Below are positions 1-6,783 of a stretch of 8,039 bases of DNA, one piece after another. The notes beneath the pieces were generated by a model. It saw nothing but the letters and a program-made list of their open reading frames with translations. It had not been told where the DNA came from and searched no databases. Every line of letters starts with the position of its first letter. The first letter of the stretch is position 1. A program made the position numbers and the translations under genes. Source of the stretch: Nautiliaceae bacterium (GTDB lineage: Bacteria; Campylobacterota; Campylobacteria; Campylobacterales; Nautiliaceae); the NCBI GenBank assembly GCA_027008345.1, contig JALTBU010000071.1, positions 1 to 8,039 of the forward strand. The letters run 5' to 3'.

Positions 1-44
1 TTAGAGGCCATAAAGGTTCTGTTCAAAAGAAAATAGGTAAGTAA
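1..44 (+). CDS. rpsS: Ribosomal protein S19, 3' end only
   Basis: Only the last 13 complete codons are present, reading RGHKGSVQKKIGK before a TAA at 42-44. This is the typical basic tail of bacterial S19, the small-subunit protein that sits in the head of the 30S subunit with S13 near the A site. The frame begins at base 3, and bases 1-2 finish a codon cut by the window edge. Its place just before rplV is the standard S10 operon order (rplB-rpsS-rplV-rpsC), which supports the call despite the short length. The start lies outside the window. Confidence 0.9.
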   Translation, partial: RGHKGSVQKKIGK

Positions 45-47
45 GGA
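43..47 (+). promoter_or_regulatory. Ribosome binding site that decides the rplV start
   Basis: AAGGA overlaps the rpsS stop codon. It lies six bases before the ATG at 54 but only three before the GTG at 51. This spacing is why the annotated L22 start is the ATG. Confidence 0.7.
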
Positions 48-53
48 TAGGTG

Positions 54-374
54 ATGAGTAAAGCAGTATTAAGATTTATTAGACTTTCACCAACAAAAGC
101 AAGATTAATTGCAAGAGAAATTCAAGGAATGAATGGTGAAGAAGCTCTTGCAAAACTTGAATTTATGCCAAATAAAGCGGCAAGAGTTATTTCAAAAGTT
201 TTAACAAGTGCAATTGCTAATGGCGGTTATGATGCAAATGAAGTGGTTGTTAAATCATGCAGAGTTGACAGAGGTCCTTATCTTAAAAGATTTAGACCAA
301 GAGCAAGAGGTATGGCAAGTAAAATTTTAAAACCAACCGCTCATATCTATGTAGAAGTTGAAAAGGAAAGCTAA
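54..374 (+). CDS. rplV: Ribosomal protein L22
   Basis: L22 is a 50S protein that binds 23S rRNA and sends a long beta hairpin into the wall of the nascent peptide exit tunnel. The 106-residue product opens MSKAVLRFIRLSPTKARLIA, as in other L22 proteins. The family signature lies at about residues 71-98, including KRFRPRARG (78-86) and KPTAHIYVEV (93-102). An in-frame GTG at 51 directly precedes the ATG. I chose the ATG at 54 because AAGGA at 43-47 then sits 6 bases upstream, whereas it would be only 3 bases from the GTG, and because known L22 proteins begin at this Met. The stop overlaps the rpsC start by one base (TAATG), so the two are probably translationally coupled. Confidence 0.96.
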   Translation: MSKAVLRFIRLSPTKARLIAREIQGMNGEEALAKLEFMPNKAARVISKVLTSAIANGGYDANEVVVKSCRVDRGPYLKRFRPRARGMASKILKPTAHIYVEVEKES

Positions 375-1099
375 TGGGTCAAAAAACGAATCCAATCGGA
401 CTAAGACTTGGGATAAACAGAAACTGGAGAAGTAGATGGTTTATTAATTACAATACTATGCCTGAGAATGTACTTAGTGATTATGAACTTAGAAAATTCT
501 TAAAGAAAAAACTTTATTATGCAGGTGTAAGTGATATCATTATTGAAAGAACACCTAAAAAAGTAAGAATTACAATTTTCGCAGCTAAACCTGGTATTAT
601 TATTGGTAAAGGTGGTAGCGAAGTTGAAGCTCTTAAAAAAGAACTTCAAAAAATGCTTGGTAATAAAGAACTTATTTTAAATATTAAAGAAGAGAGAAAA
701 CCTCAAATTTCAGCACAACTTGCAGCTGAAAATGTTGCTACTCAAATTGAAAGAAGGGTAGCATTTAGAAGAGCTATGAAAAAAGTTATTCAAAATGCAC
801 TTAAAGCTGGAGCAAAAGGAATTAAAGTTCAAGTTTCTGGAAGACTTAACGGTGCTGAAATGGCAAGAACTGAATGGTATCTTGAAGGGAGAGTTCCTCT
901 TCATACATTAAGAGCTAAAATTGATTACGGATTTGCTGAAGCTTTAACAACATATGGAATTATCGGTGTTAAAGTTTGGATATTCAAAGGTGAAGTTTTA
1001 CAAAGAAGAAATAATCAAGTAGAAGAATCTTCACAAGAGGAAAGAAAACCTCAAAGAAGAAGAAAAGGACGCAGAAATGTTAATGCCAAAAAGAACTAA
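374..1099 (+). CDS. rpsC: Ribosomal protein S3
   Basis: S3 is a 30S head protein at the mRNA entry channel and contributes to mRNA helicase activity with S4 and S5. The 241-residue product begins MGQKTNPIGLRLG, the standard S3 start. It has a type II KH domain with the RNA-binding GKGG loop at residues 78-81, followed by the C-terminal signature at about 156-186 (GRLNGAEMARTEWYLEGR, then LHTLRAKIDYG). Residues 211-241 form a basic, Arg/Lys/Glu-rich tail with RRRKGRR; such tails vary in length in this family. The ATG shares its A with the rplV stop. The last 23 bases overlap the start of rplP in another frame, so the basic tail also encodes the rplP ribosome binding site and first codons. Confidence 0.98.
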   Translation: MGQKTNPIGLRLGINRNWRSRWFINYNTMPENVLSDYELRKFLKKKLYYAGVSDIIIERTPKKVRITIFAAKPGIIIGKGGSEVEALKKELQKMLGNKELILNIKEERKPQISAQLAAENVATQIERRVAFRRAMKKVIQNALKAGAKGIKVQVSGRLNGAEMARTEWYLEGRVPLHTLRAKIDYGFAEALTTYGIIGVKVWIFKGEVLQRRNNQVEESSQEERKPQRRRKGRRNVNAKKN

Positions 1100-1502
1100 A
1101 TACAGAAAACAGCAAAAAGGTAGAAACAGAGGTAAATCTTATAGAGGAAATACTTTAGCGTTCGGAACTTACGGACTAAAAGCTCTTGAACTTGGAAGAA
1201 TTAATTCAAGACAAATTGAAGCTGGTAGGGTTGCACTTACAAGAACAATGAAAAGAACAGGTAAAGTTTGGATTAGGGTATTCCCTGATAAACCTTTAAC
1301 TTCAAAACCTGTTGGAGTGAGAATGGGTAAAGGTAAAGGTAGCGTTGAAGAGTGGGTTATGAATATCAAACCTGGAAGAATTATTTTTGAAATTACAGGT
1401 GTTGATAATGATACAGCATTAAGAGCTCTTAAACTTGCAGCTGCTAAATTACCATTTAAAACTAAAATAGTTACAATGGAGAGTGAAAATGAGCTATACT
1501 AA
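1077..1502 (+). CDS. rplP: Ribosomal protein L16
   Basis: L16 is a 50S protein at the A-site and peptidyl transferase region that helps position tRNA. The 141-residue product has the N-terminal MLMPKRTKYRK, KGRNRG (14-19), the central WIRVFPDKP (65-73) and RMGKGKG (82-88), and KLPFKTK (124-130). Arg82 appears to correspond to the arginine hydroxylated in E. coli L16, but modification cannot be read from sequence. The start at 1077 is preferred over the internal Met at 1083. AAAGGA (1064-1069) is 7 bases upstream of 1077, and the two-residue ML extension is conserved in relatives and has a counterpart in E. coli (MLQPKRTK). It overlaps rpsC by 23 bases and rpmC by 14 bases. Confidence 0.97.
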   Translation: MLMPKRTKYRKQQKGRNRGKSYRGNTLAFGTYGLKALELGRINSRQIEAGRVALTRTMKRTGKVWIRVFPDKPLTSKPVGVRMGKGKGSVEEWVMNIKPGRIIFEITGVDNDTALRALKLAAAKLPFKTKIVTMESENELY

Positions 1503-1695
1503 ATTAAATTTTGAAGAATTGCTTCAAAAAACAGAAGCAGAATTACAAGAATTACTTAAAAACAAAAAAATGGAACTATTTGAAACAAGAATGAAACTTA
1601 AAACTATGCAGCTTCAAGATACATCTTTAGTTTCTAAAATAAGAAAAGACATCGCAAGAATTAAAACTGCGATGAGACAAAAAAGGGGTAACTAA
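1489..1695 (+). CDS. rpmC: Ribosomal protein L29
   Basis: L29 is a small helical 50S protein near the exit tunnel mouth, next to L23, where chaperones and targeting factors dock. The 68-residue product is two antiparallel helices rich in Lys, Glu and Leu, with the family signature at DIARIKTAM (54-62). An upstream in-frame GTG at 1483 would add two residues. I chose the ATG at 1489 because GGAG (1478-1481) lies 7 bases before it but would leave only 1 base before the GTG. The first 14 bases overlap the end of rplP, and the stop overlaps the rpsQ start by one base (TAATG). Confidence 0.95.
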   Translation: MSYTKLNFEELLQKTEAELQELLKNKKMELFETRMKLKTMQLQDTSLVSKIRKDIARIKTAMRQKRGN

Positions 1696-1940
1696 TGCCT
1701 AAAAGAGTTATTCAAGGAAAAGTTATTAAAAAAACGGGTGATAAAACTATCAATGTTTTAGTGGAAAGAAAAGTTTTACACCCAAAATATCATAAAATTG
1801 TTAAAAAGTTTAAAAAATATTTAGTTCATGATGAAAAAAATGAAGCTAATGTTGGAGATGTTGTAAGAGCTATTGAACATAGACCAATTTCTAAAAGAAA
1901 AACGTTTGTTCTTACAGAAATTGTTGAAAGAGGAGAATAA
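1695..1940 (+). CDS. rpsQ: Ribosomal protein S17
   Basis: S17 is a primary 16S rRNA-binding protein with an OB fold, needed early in 30S assembly. The 81-residue product starts MPKRVIQGKVIKK. It contains the S17 signature at about residues 54-71 (GDVVRAIEHRPISKRKTF), preceded by the conserved KVLHPKYHKIV (26-36). The start is fixed by AAGGGG at 1683-1688, 6 bases upstream, and by the TAATG overlap with rpmC. In E. coli this is the last gene of the S10 operon, and the spc operon starts separately at rplN. Here only two bases separate rpsQ from rplN, so no separate spc promoter has room to sit between the genes. Confidence 0.97.
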   Translation: MPKRVIQGKVIKKTGDKTINVLVERKVLHPKYHKIVKKFKKYLVHDEKNEANVGDVVRAIEHRPISKRKTFVLTEIVERGE

Positions 1941-1942
1941 AC

Positions 1943-2311
1943 ATGATTCAACCATTTACAAGATTAAAAGTTGCCGATAATAGTGGGGCAAAAGAAATTA
2001 TGTGTATTAAAGTTTTGGGAGGGTCAAAAAGAAGATATGCAAGAGTAGGTGACATTATTGTTGCCTCTGTAAAAAAAGCCCTTCCAAACGGTAAAATTAA
2101 AAAAGGCCAAGTTGTTAAGGCTGTTGTAGTTAGAACTAAAAAAGAACTTCAAAGAGATAATGGTTCTTTAATCAGATTCGATGATAACGCAGCAGTTATC
2201 ATTGATGCCAAAAAAGAACCAGTTGGTACAAGAATTTTTGGACCAATAGCAAGAGAAGTTAGATATGAAGGTTTCCAAAAAATTACATCACTTGCACCGG
2301 AGGTGTTATAA
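1943..2311 (+). CDS. rplN: Ribosomal protein L14
   Basis: L14 is one of the most conserved 50S proteins. It binds 23S rRNA, makes an inter-subunit bridge with the 30S subunit and is a docking site for the silencing factor RsfS. The product is 122 residues, the standard size, and starts MIQPFTRLKVADNSGAKEIM. The L14 signature covers about residues 60-87 with RDNGSLIRFDDNAAVII (71-87), followed by GTRIFGPIAREVR (95-107). The start is clear: AGGAG at 1931-1935 is 7 bases upstream, within the end of rpsQ. The stop overlaps the rplX ATG by one base. Confidence 0.98.
   Translation: MIQPFTRLKVADNSGAKEIMCIKVLGGSKRRYARVGDIIVASVKKALPNGKIKKGQVVKAVVVRTKKELQRDNGSLIRFDDNAAVIIDAKKEPVGTRIFGPIAREVRYEGFQKITSLAPEVL
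2299..2304 (+). promoter_or_regulatory. Strong ribosome binding site of rplX
   Basis: GGAGGT, six bases before the rplX ATG and inside the end of rplN, is the fullest match to the anti-Shine-Dalgarno sequence among the genes here. Because the rplN stop and rplX start overlap (TAATG), this site could allow both re-initiation and independent loading. Confidence 0.8.
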
Positions 2312-2562
2312 TGTCAGCAAGAAAAAACTTGCCTCCTAAATTTAAAATTAAAAGAGGCGATACTGTAAAAGTTATTACTGGAGATGACAAAGGTAAAACT
2401 GGTAAAGTTATTAAAGTTATGCCAAAAGAAGCAAAAGTAATCGTAGAAGGTATAAATATAGTAAAAAAAGCCGTGAAACCTACTGAGGAAAATCCAAAAG
2501 GTGGTTTTATTACTATTGAAAAACCAATCCATATCTCAAACGTAAAAAAAGTAGAAGGCTGA
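2311..2562 (+). CDS. rplX: Ribosomal protein L24
   Basis: L24 starts 50S assembly by binding the 5' domain of 23S rRNA and later lies near the tunnel exit. The 83-residue product carries a KOW domain at about residues 12-38 (KIKRGDTVKVITGDDKGK, then TGKVIKVMP), then the basic GINIVKKAVKPT segment (48-58) that contacts RNA. The end, KKVEG, is shorter than E. coli L24, which is 104 residues. I recall other epsilonproteobacterial L24 proteins also being short. The start has the best Shine-Dalgarno sequence in the operon, GGAGGT at 2299-2304, 6 bases before ATG. This is the only gene here that ends in TGA. rplE starts 4 bases after the stop. Confidence 0.97.
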   Translation: MSARKNLPPKFKIKRGDTVKVITGDDKGKTGKVIKVMPKEAKVIVEGINIVKKAVKPTEENPKGGFITIEKPIHISNVKKVEG

Positions 2563-2566
2563 GGCG

Positions 2567-3112
2567 ATGTTTGAAGTAAAAGAAAGATATATAAAAGAAG
2601 TAAGACCAAAACTTGTAGAAGAATTTGATATTAAAAATCCAATGTTAATTCCTAATTTAGATAAAATTGTTGTTAGTGCAGGTGTTGGTGAAGGAAGCAG
2701 AGATAAAAAATTCCTTCAAAACGTTGCTGATACTTTAACAATTATTACAGGGCAAAAAGCCGTAATCACTCCTGCAAGAAAATCAGTTGCAGGATTCAAA
2801 GTAAGAGAAGGTATGCCTGTTGGTGTAAAAGTTACACTTAGAAATGATTATATGTGGAGCTTTTTACAAAAACTTATTTCTATTGCACTTCCAAGAGTAA
2901 GAGATTTTAAAGGTGTTAATAGAAACGGATTTGATGGAAGAGGCAATTTTAACTTTGGTTTAACAGAACAACTTGTATTTACTGAGGTTGATTATGACTC
3001 TATTATCAGAGTCCATGGTATGAATATCAATATTTCAACAACAACTGAAGACGATAAACAAGCTGAAAGAATGCTTGAACTTATCGGATTCCCATTTACA
3101 AAAGGAAAGTAA
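2567..3112 (+). CDS. rplE: Ribosomal protein L5
   Basis: L5 binds 5S rRNA together with L18 and L25, forms part of the central protuberance and contacts P-site tRNA. The 181-residue product has the L5 signature at about residues 60-86 (ITGQKAVITPARKSVAGFK, then VREGMPVG). The C-terminal half has ALPRVRDFKGVNRNGFDGRG (107-126), then FNFGLTEQLVF (128-138) and GMNINISTTT (151-160). It starts MFEVKERYIKEV with AAGG (2555-2558) 8 bases upstream. In E. coli the S8 protein represses the spc operon by binding mRNA near the start of rplE. I see no convincing S8-type helix at this junction by eye, so that control is unproven here. The rpsN ATG follows one base after the stop. Confidence 0.98.
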   Translation: MFEVKERYIKEVRPKLVEEFDIKNPMLIPNLDKIVVSAGVGEGSRDKKFLQNVADTLTIITGQKAVITPARKSVAGFKVREGMPVGVKVTLRNDYMWSFLQKLISIALPRVRDFKGVNRNGFDGRGNFNFGLTEQLVFTEVDYDSIIRVHGMNINISTTTEDDKQAERMLELIGFPFTKGK

Positions 3113-3113
3113 A

Positions 3114-3299
3114 ATGGCAAAAAAAAGTATGATTGCAAAAGCTAAAAGAAAACCAAAATTTAAAGTAAGAGCATATACAAGATGCACTATTTGTGGAAGA
3201 GTACATTCTGTTTATAGAGATTTTGGTATTTGCAGAATTTGTTTAAGAAAAATGGCAAACGAGGGATTACTCCCTGGTGTTAAAAAAGCTAGCTGGTAA
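3114..3299 (+). CDS. rpsN: Ribosomal protein S14, zinc-binding (type Z)
   Basis: S14 is a late-assembling 30S head protein near the A and P sites. The product is 61 residues, the length of the short zinc-dependent (C+) form. It has two CxxC pairs at Cys24/Cys27 (RCTICGR) and Cys40/Cys43 (ICRICLR) that would bind one zinc ion, and it ends KKASW as this type does. E. coli has instead the long, zinc-free form of about 100 residues. The open frame extends upstream to a TTG at 3075, but the ATG at 3114 is the true start: it gives the family N-terminus MAKKSMIAKAKRKPKF and has AAAGGA at 3101-3105 (reading AAAGGAAAG) about 8 bases upstream. It sits one base after rplE. Confidence 0.97.
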   Translation: MAKKSMIAKAKRKPKFKVRAYTRCTICGRVHSVYRDFGICRICLRKMANEGLLPGVKKASW

Positions 3300-3311
3300 A
3301 AGGATGCCGAA

Positions 3312-3707
3312 ATGATGAATGATATTATTGCAGACGGATTAACAAGAATTAGAAACGCTGCTCAAAGAAAAATGGAAGTAACAACGCTTAACCATTCAAA
3401 ATTAATGGAAGATGTATTAAAAGTTTTCGAAGATAAAGGTTATATTGAAAGTTACAAAGTAGTAGAAGATGGTAATAAAAAATTTATTAATGTAACTTTA
3501 AAATATGACGAAAATGGAAACTCTGTAATTAATGAAGTAAAAAAAGTTTCTAAACCTGGTAGAAGAGTTTATAAAGGTTACGAAGACATTAAAAATTTTA
3601 AAAACGGATTTGGTACTCTTGTTGTTTCAACAAATAAAGGCGTATTGCCAAATGATGAGGCTTACAAACTTAAAGTTGGCGGCGAAGTAATCTGTAGTAT
3701 TTGGTAA
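3312..3707 (+). CDS. rpsH: Ribosomal protein S8
   Basis: S8 binds helix 21 of 16S rRNA in the central domain and is an early 30S assembly protein; in E. coli it also represses the spc operon. The 131-residue product has DIIADGLTRIRNA (4-16), the KPGRRVY motif (81-87) and VVSTNKGVLPNDEA (104-117), and ends ICSIW. Two ATG codons lie in tandem at 3312 and 3315. I favour 3312 because AAGGA (3300-3304) is 7 bases away, against 10 for the second, and because relatives begin MINDII, which matches MMNDII. A four-codon reading ATG CCG AAA TGA (3304-3315) overlaps the start but has no sensible ribosome site. Confidence 0.97.
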   Translation: MMNDIIADGLTRIRNAAQRKMEVTTLNHSKLMEDVLKVFEDKGYIESYKVVEDGNKKFINVTLKYDENGNSVINEVKKVSKPGRRVYKGYEDIKNFKNGFGTLVVSTNKGVLPNDEAYKLKVGGEVICSIW

Positions 3708-3726
3708 AAATTATAAGGAGACGTTA

Positions 3727-4263
3727 ATGAGTAGAATAGGTAAGCAACCCGTAAAGTTAGCTTCTGGCCTTGAAGCTAAACTTGAAGGGAATAAATTAAT
3801 TATTAAAAAAGGCCAAGATGTAAAAGAAATTGATACAAAAGGTGCTGTAAAAGTAAATATTGAAGGCGATACAATTACTTTTGAACCAGCTGATGAAAGT
3901 AAATTTGCAAGAGCAATGTGGGGTACTGTAAGAGCTCTTGCAAATAATGCAGTTATTGGGTTAACTCAAGGGTTTGAGAAAAAACTTGAAATCAACGGTG
4001 TTGGTTACAGAGCGCAAGTAAAAGGTAATGTTCTTGAATTACAACTTGGATATTCACACCCTATAAATTATGAAATTCCTGCTGGAATTACAATTACAGT
4101 TGAAAAAAATATTATTACTGTAAAAGGTAGCGATAAACAACAAGTTGGTCAAGTTGCAGCTGAAATTAGAAGCTTTAGAAAACCTGAGCCTTACAAAGGT
4201 AAAGGTGTTAAATATGTTGATGAACATATTATCAGAAAAGCTGGTAAAACAGCTAAAAAATAA
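3727..4263 (+). CDS. rplF: Ribosomal protein L6
   Basis: L6 is a 50S protein near the sarcin-ricin loop and the factor-binding site. It is made of two similar domains that arose by internal duplication. The 178-residue product begins MSRIGKQPVKL. It has LEINGVGYRAQVKG (87-100) at the start of domain two, and the bacterial L6 signature PEPYKGKGVKY at 153-163, followed by DEHIIRKAGKTAKK. The start is preceded by AAGGAG (3715-3720) with 6-base spacing, a strong site. The 19-base gap after rpsH is the longest between any two ribosomal protein genes here; apart from the ribosome binding site, nothing in it stands out. Confidence 0.98.
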   Translation: MSRIGKQPVKLASGLEAKLEGNKLIIKKGQDVKEIDTKGAVKVNIEGDTITFEPADESKFARAMWGTVRALANNAVIGLTQGFEKKLEINGVGYRAQVKGNVLELQLGYSHPINYEIPAGITITVEKNIITVKGSDKQQVGQVAAEIRSFRKPEPYKGKGVKYVDEHIIRKAGKTAKK

Positions 4264-4272
4264 GGGTGAGAG

Positions 4273-4638
4273 ATGAGAAGAAGTAAAGCATTAGCTAAGA
4301 AAAATTTAAGAAGACTTAAAAGAAGAAGAAGAATCAGAGGAAGAATCAGCGGAACTGCTGCTCAACCAAGAGTAACAATATATAAATCAAATAAATACAT
4401 TATAGTACAAGCGATTGATGATACTGTTGGTAATACTCTTGCTTATTTAAATACAGCTCATTTAGAAGAAAAAATTCCTTCAAATATTGAAGGTGCTAAA
4501 AAAGCAGCAGCTTTATTTGCTCAAAAATTAAAAGATGCAAATATTGAAAATGTTTCTTTTGATAGAAACGGATATAAATATCACGGTGTAGTTGCAGCAT
4601 TTGCAGATACTCTAAGAGAAAATGGTATAAAACTGTAA
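4273..4638 (+). CDS. rplR: Ribosomal protein L18
   Basis: L18 binds 5S rRNA with L5 and joins it to the central protuberance. The 121-residue product starts with a very basic arm (MRRSKALAKKNLRRLKRRRR, residues 1-20) that binds RNA. The globular part follows, with RVTIYKSNKYIIVQAIDD (33-50), EGAKKAAALFAQKL (73-86) and the conserved C-terminal FDRNGYKYHGVVAAFADTLR (96-115). The arginine run is written almost only with AGA. The start has AAGG at 4262-4265, 7 bases upstream and overlapping the rplF stop. Translation of rplR is therefore likely to follow rplF directly. Confidence 0.97.
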   Translation: MRRSKALAKKNLRRLKRRRRIRGRISGTAAQPRVTIYKSNKYIIVQAIDDTVGNTLAYLNTAHLEEKIPSNIEGAKKAAALFAQKLKDANIENVSFDRNGYKYHGVVAAFADTLRENGIKL

Positions 4639-4650
4639 AGGAAATGGCAA

Positions 4651-5124
4651 ATGGCTAAAAGAGAAGTAATAAAAGATTATAACAGAGAAGAATTTGAAGA
4701 AGTAGTTGTTAATATTGGAAGAATTACTAAGGTTGTTAAAGGTGGTAGAAGATTTAGATTTAATGCCTTAGTAGTTGTTGGAAATAAAAAAGGAATTGTC
4801 GGTGTTGGGACTGGAAAAGCAAAAGAAGTTCCAGATGCAATTAAAAAAGCAATTGATGATGCATTTAAAAATTTAGTTAAAATTGAAGGTATTCACGGGA
4901 ATACAATCAATCATGATGTTCAAGCTAAATTTAACGCATCAAAAATTTTACTAAAACCGGCAAGTGAAGGTACAGGGCTAATTGCCGGTGGTGCGGTGAG
5001 ACCGGTACTTGAACTTGTAGGTATTAAAGATATTCTTTCTAAATCACTTGGTTCAAACGAACCTCATAACCTTGTTAGAGCAACTATCAAAGCTCTACAA
5101 ATGATTAAAAGTAAAAAGGCGTAA
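4651..5124 (+). CDS. rpsE: Ribosomal protein S5
   Basis: S5 is a 30S protein at the mRNA entry channel, with a role in decoding accuracy. Its N-terminal loop is where spectinomycin resistance changes arise in other bacteria. The 157-residue product has the double-stranded-RNA-binding-like N domain with the S5 signature at about 32-64 (GRRFRFNALVVVGNKKGIVG, then GTGKAKEVPDAI). The C domain follows, with LLKPASEGTGLIAGGAVRPV (100-119) and GSNEPHNLVRATIKAL (134-149). AAAGGA (4637-4642) is 8 bases before the chosen ATG. An ATG at 4644 lies nearer that site but opens a four-codon reading that stops at 4658. No rpmD (L30) follows; rplO starts after two bases. Confidence 0.98.
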   Translation: MAKREVIKDYNREEFEEVVVNIGRITKVVKGGRRFRFNALVVVGNKKGIVGVGTGKAKEVPDAIKKAIDDAFKNLVKIEGIHGNTINHDVQAKFNASKILLKPASEGTGLIAGGAVRPVLELVGIKDILSKSLGSNEPHNLVRATIKALQMIKSKKA

Positions 5125-5126
5125 CC

Positions 5127-5519
5127 ATGGCACTTAATAATTTAAAACCGGCTTGTGGTTCAACACATAAAACAAAAAGAGTTGGTAGAGGTCAGGCAAG
5201 CGGTTATGGAAAAACTGCTGCAAGAGGTCAAAAAGGACAAAAATCAAGAACTGGTTATTCTAAAAAAAGAGGTTTTGAAGGTGGACAAACTCCACTTCAA
5301 AGAAGACTTCCAAAAGTAGGATTTAAAAGTAGAGTAACTAAACCTCAAGCAATTAATGTTGATAAAATTGCTGCTATTGCAGAGCTTGAAGAAATTACAA
5401 TGCAAACTCTTGCTAATGTTGTTAAAATTAAATCTAAAAAAGTAAAACTTATTGGCACAAAAGCAAAAGAGCTTAAAGATAAAATAAAAGACGCTAATAT
5501 TACTACTTCTGGAAAGTAA
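5127..5519 (+). CDS. rplO: Ribosomal protein L15
   Basis: L15 is a late-assembling 50S protein that threads a long basic N-terminal extension through 23S rRNA. The 130-residue product begins MALNNLKPACGSTHKTKRVG and has the glycine- and lysine-rich extension with GRGQASGYGKTAARGQKGQK (20-39) and FEGGQTPLQRRLPKVGF (50-66). The L15 signature region is KLIGTKAKELKDKI (107-120). It is shorter than the 144 residues of E. coli. The tail ends ANITTSGK where E. coli has a Gly-rich AAGGKIEE-like end, but the fold region is intact. AAAGG at 5115-5119 sits 7 bases before ATG. Its direct junction with rpsE marks the absence of rpmD. Confidence 0.97.
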   Translation: MALNNLKPACGSTHKTKRVGRGQASGYGKTAARGQKGQKSRTGYSKKRGFEGGQTPLQRRLPKVGFKSRVTKPQAINVDKIAAIAELEEITMQTLANVVKIKSKKVKLIGTKAKELKDKIKDANITTSGK

Positions 5520-5523
5520 GGGT

Positions 5524-6783
5524 ATGAATCCGTTAGCTAAGAAAATTCTAATTACCCTTGGCTTTCTTCTTATTTATAGAGTTTTAGCTTATGTTCCAGT
5601 ACCAGGGGTAAATTTAGATGTTTTAAAAGATTTTTTTGATATGCATCAGCATGATGCTCTTGGAATGCTTAATATGTTTAGTGGTAATGCTGTTAAAAGA
5701 ATGAGTATTATTGCACTTGGTGTAATGCCATATATCACTGCATCAATTATTATGGAATTATTAGCTGCCACTTTCCCTACTTTAGGAGAGCTTAAAAAAG
5801 ATTCGCAAGGTTTTCAAAAATATTTAAAAATAATTAAATATTCAACTGTTGCTATCGCATTCATTCAGGCTATCGGTATTTCTATAGGTCTAACTTCAAT
5901 GACAGGCAAAGGCGGTGAGAGCGCTGTAATGATTGATACAACAACTTTTGTGATTTTAACAGCAATAACTATGACAGCAGGTACTATGTTTTTAGTTTGG
6001 ATTGGTGAACAAATTACTGACAGAGGTATTGGAAACGGTATAAGTTTAATAATCTTTGCAGGAATTGTAAGTGCTATTCCAAGTGCTATAATTGGAACAA
6101 TAAATTTAGTAGATGTAGGTGAGCTTAGTGTAATTGGACTATTATTTATTACTTTTATAGTAATTGCAACTGTTACATTTATTATTTATGTTGAACTTGC
6201 AGAGAGAAGAATTCCAATTTCTTATCAGAAAAAAGTATTAATGCAAAATAGATTTAAAAGAATTATGAATTACATTCCTGTAAAAGTTAATATAAGTGGA
6301 GTAATTCCTCCTATTTTTGCAAGTGCAATTTTAATGTTCCCATTAACATTATTAAATAGTGTTCAAAATCCAATATTGGTTCAAATTAAAGATTTATTAA
6401 ATCCAAATGGTTATTTATATCATTTTTTATTATTTGCACTTGTTATATTTTTTGCTTATTTTTATACAAGTATTGTATTTAACGCAAAAGAAATTGCAGA
6501 AAATTTAAAAAGACAAGGTGGTTTTATACCTGGAATAAGACCAGGAGAACAAACAATCAAGTTTTTAAATCAAGTGGCTAATAGATTGACTTTTTGGGGT
6601 GCGCTTTATTTAGGGTTAATTACTGTTTTACCTTGGCTTTTAGTAAAACTCATAGGAATTAATTTTTATTTTGGAGGAACAGCAGTATTGATTGTTGTTC
6701 AAGTTGCAATTGATACTATGAGAAAAATACAAGCACAACTTACTATGCAAAAATATGATACTTTATCAGTAACAGGGCTTTAA
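5524..6783 (+). CDS. secY: Preprotein translocase channel subunit SecY
   Basis: SecY forms the inner-membrane channel, with SecE and SecG, through which SecA-driven exported proteins and SRP-delivered membrane proteins pass. The 419-residue product shows ten hydrophobic segments at about 8-24, 61-80, 103-124, 139-160, 172-192, 203-224, 258-280, 299-319, 353-375 and 379-398. The plug region lies near 50-60 (NMFSGNAVKRM). Conserved motifs are YVPVPG (23-28), GIGNGIS (168-174), AERRIP (226-231), VNISGVIPPIFA (255-266) and GFIPGIRPG (333-341), the last in the cytosolic loop used by SecA and the ribosome. The start gives the family N-terminus, but its ribosome site is weak: AAGGG ends only 1 base before the ATG, and GGAAAG (5511-5516) is 7 bases away. 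Coupling to rplO is likely. Confidence 0.98.
   Translation: MNPLAKKILITLGFLLIYRVLAYVPVPGVNLDVLKDFFDMHQHDALGMLNMFSGNAVKRMSIIALGVMPYITASIIMELLAATFPTLGELKKDSQGFQKYLKIIKYSTVAIAFIQAIGISIGLTSMTGKGGESAVMIDTTTFVILTAITMTAGTMFLVWIGEQITDRGIGNGISLIIFAGIVSAIPSAIIGTINLVDVGELSVIGLLFITFIVIATVTFIIYVELAERRIPISYQKKVLMQNRFKRIMNYIPVKVNISGVIPPIFASAILMFPLTLLNSVQNPILVQIKDLLNPNGYLYHFLLFALVIFFAYFYTSIVFNAKEIAENLKRQGGFIPGIRPGEQTIKFLNQVANRLTFWGALYLGLITVLPWLLVKLIGINFYFGGTAVLIVVQVAIDTMRKIQAQLTMQKYDTLSVTGL

Noticed and set aside
51..53. GTG start for L22 giving MMSK.
   Set aside because: The ribosome site would be only three bases away, and L22 proteins start at the following Met.
710..2609. Several minus-strand open frames of 60-108 codons within the ribosomal genes (and one in map, 7071-7253).
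   Set aside because: They lie wholly or almost wholly inside strongly supported plus-strand genes, have low-complexity Phe/Ser-rich products made by reading AT-rich genes backwards, and resemble no family.
3075..3113. Upstream TTG extension of S14 by 13 residues.
   Set aside because: It overlaps rplE, lacks a ribosome site and does not match the S14 family, which starts at the ATG at 3114.
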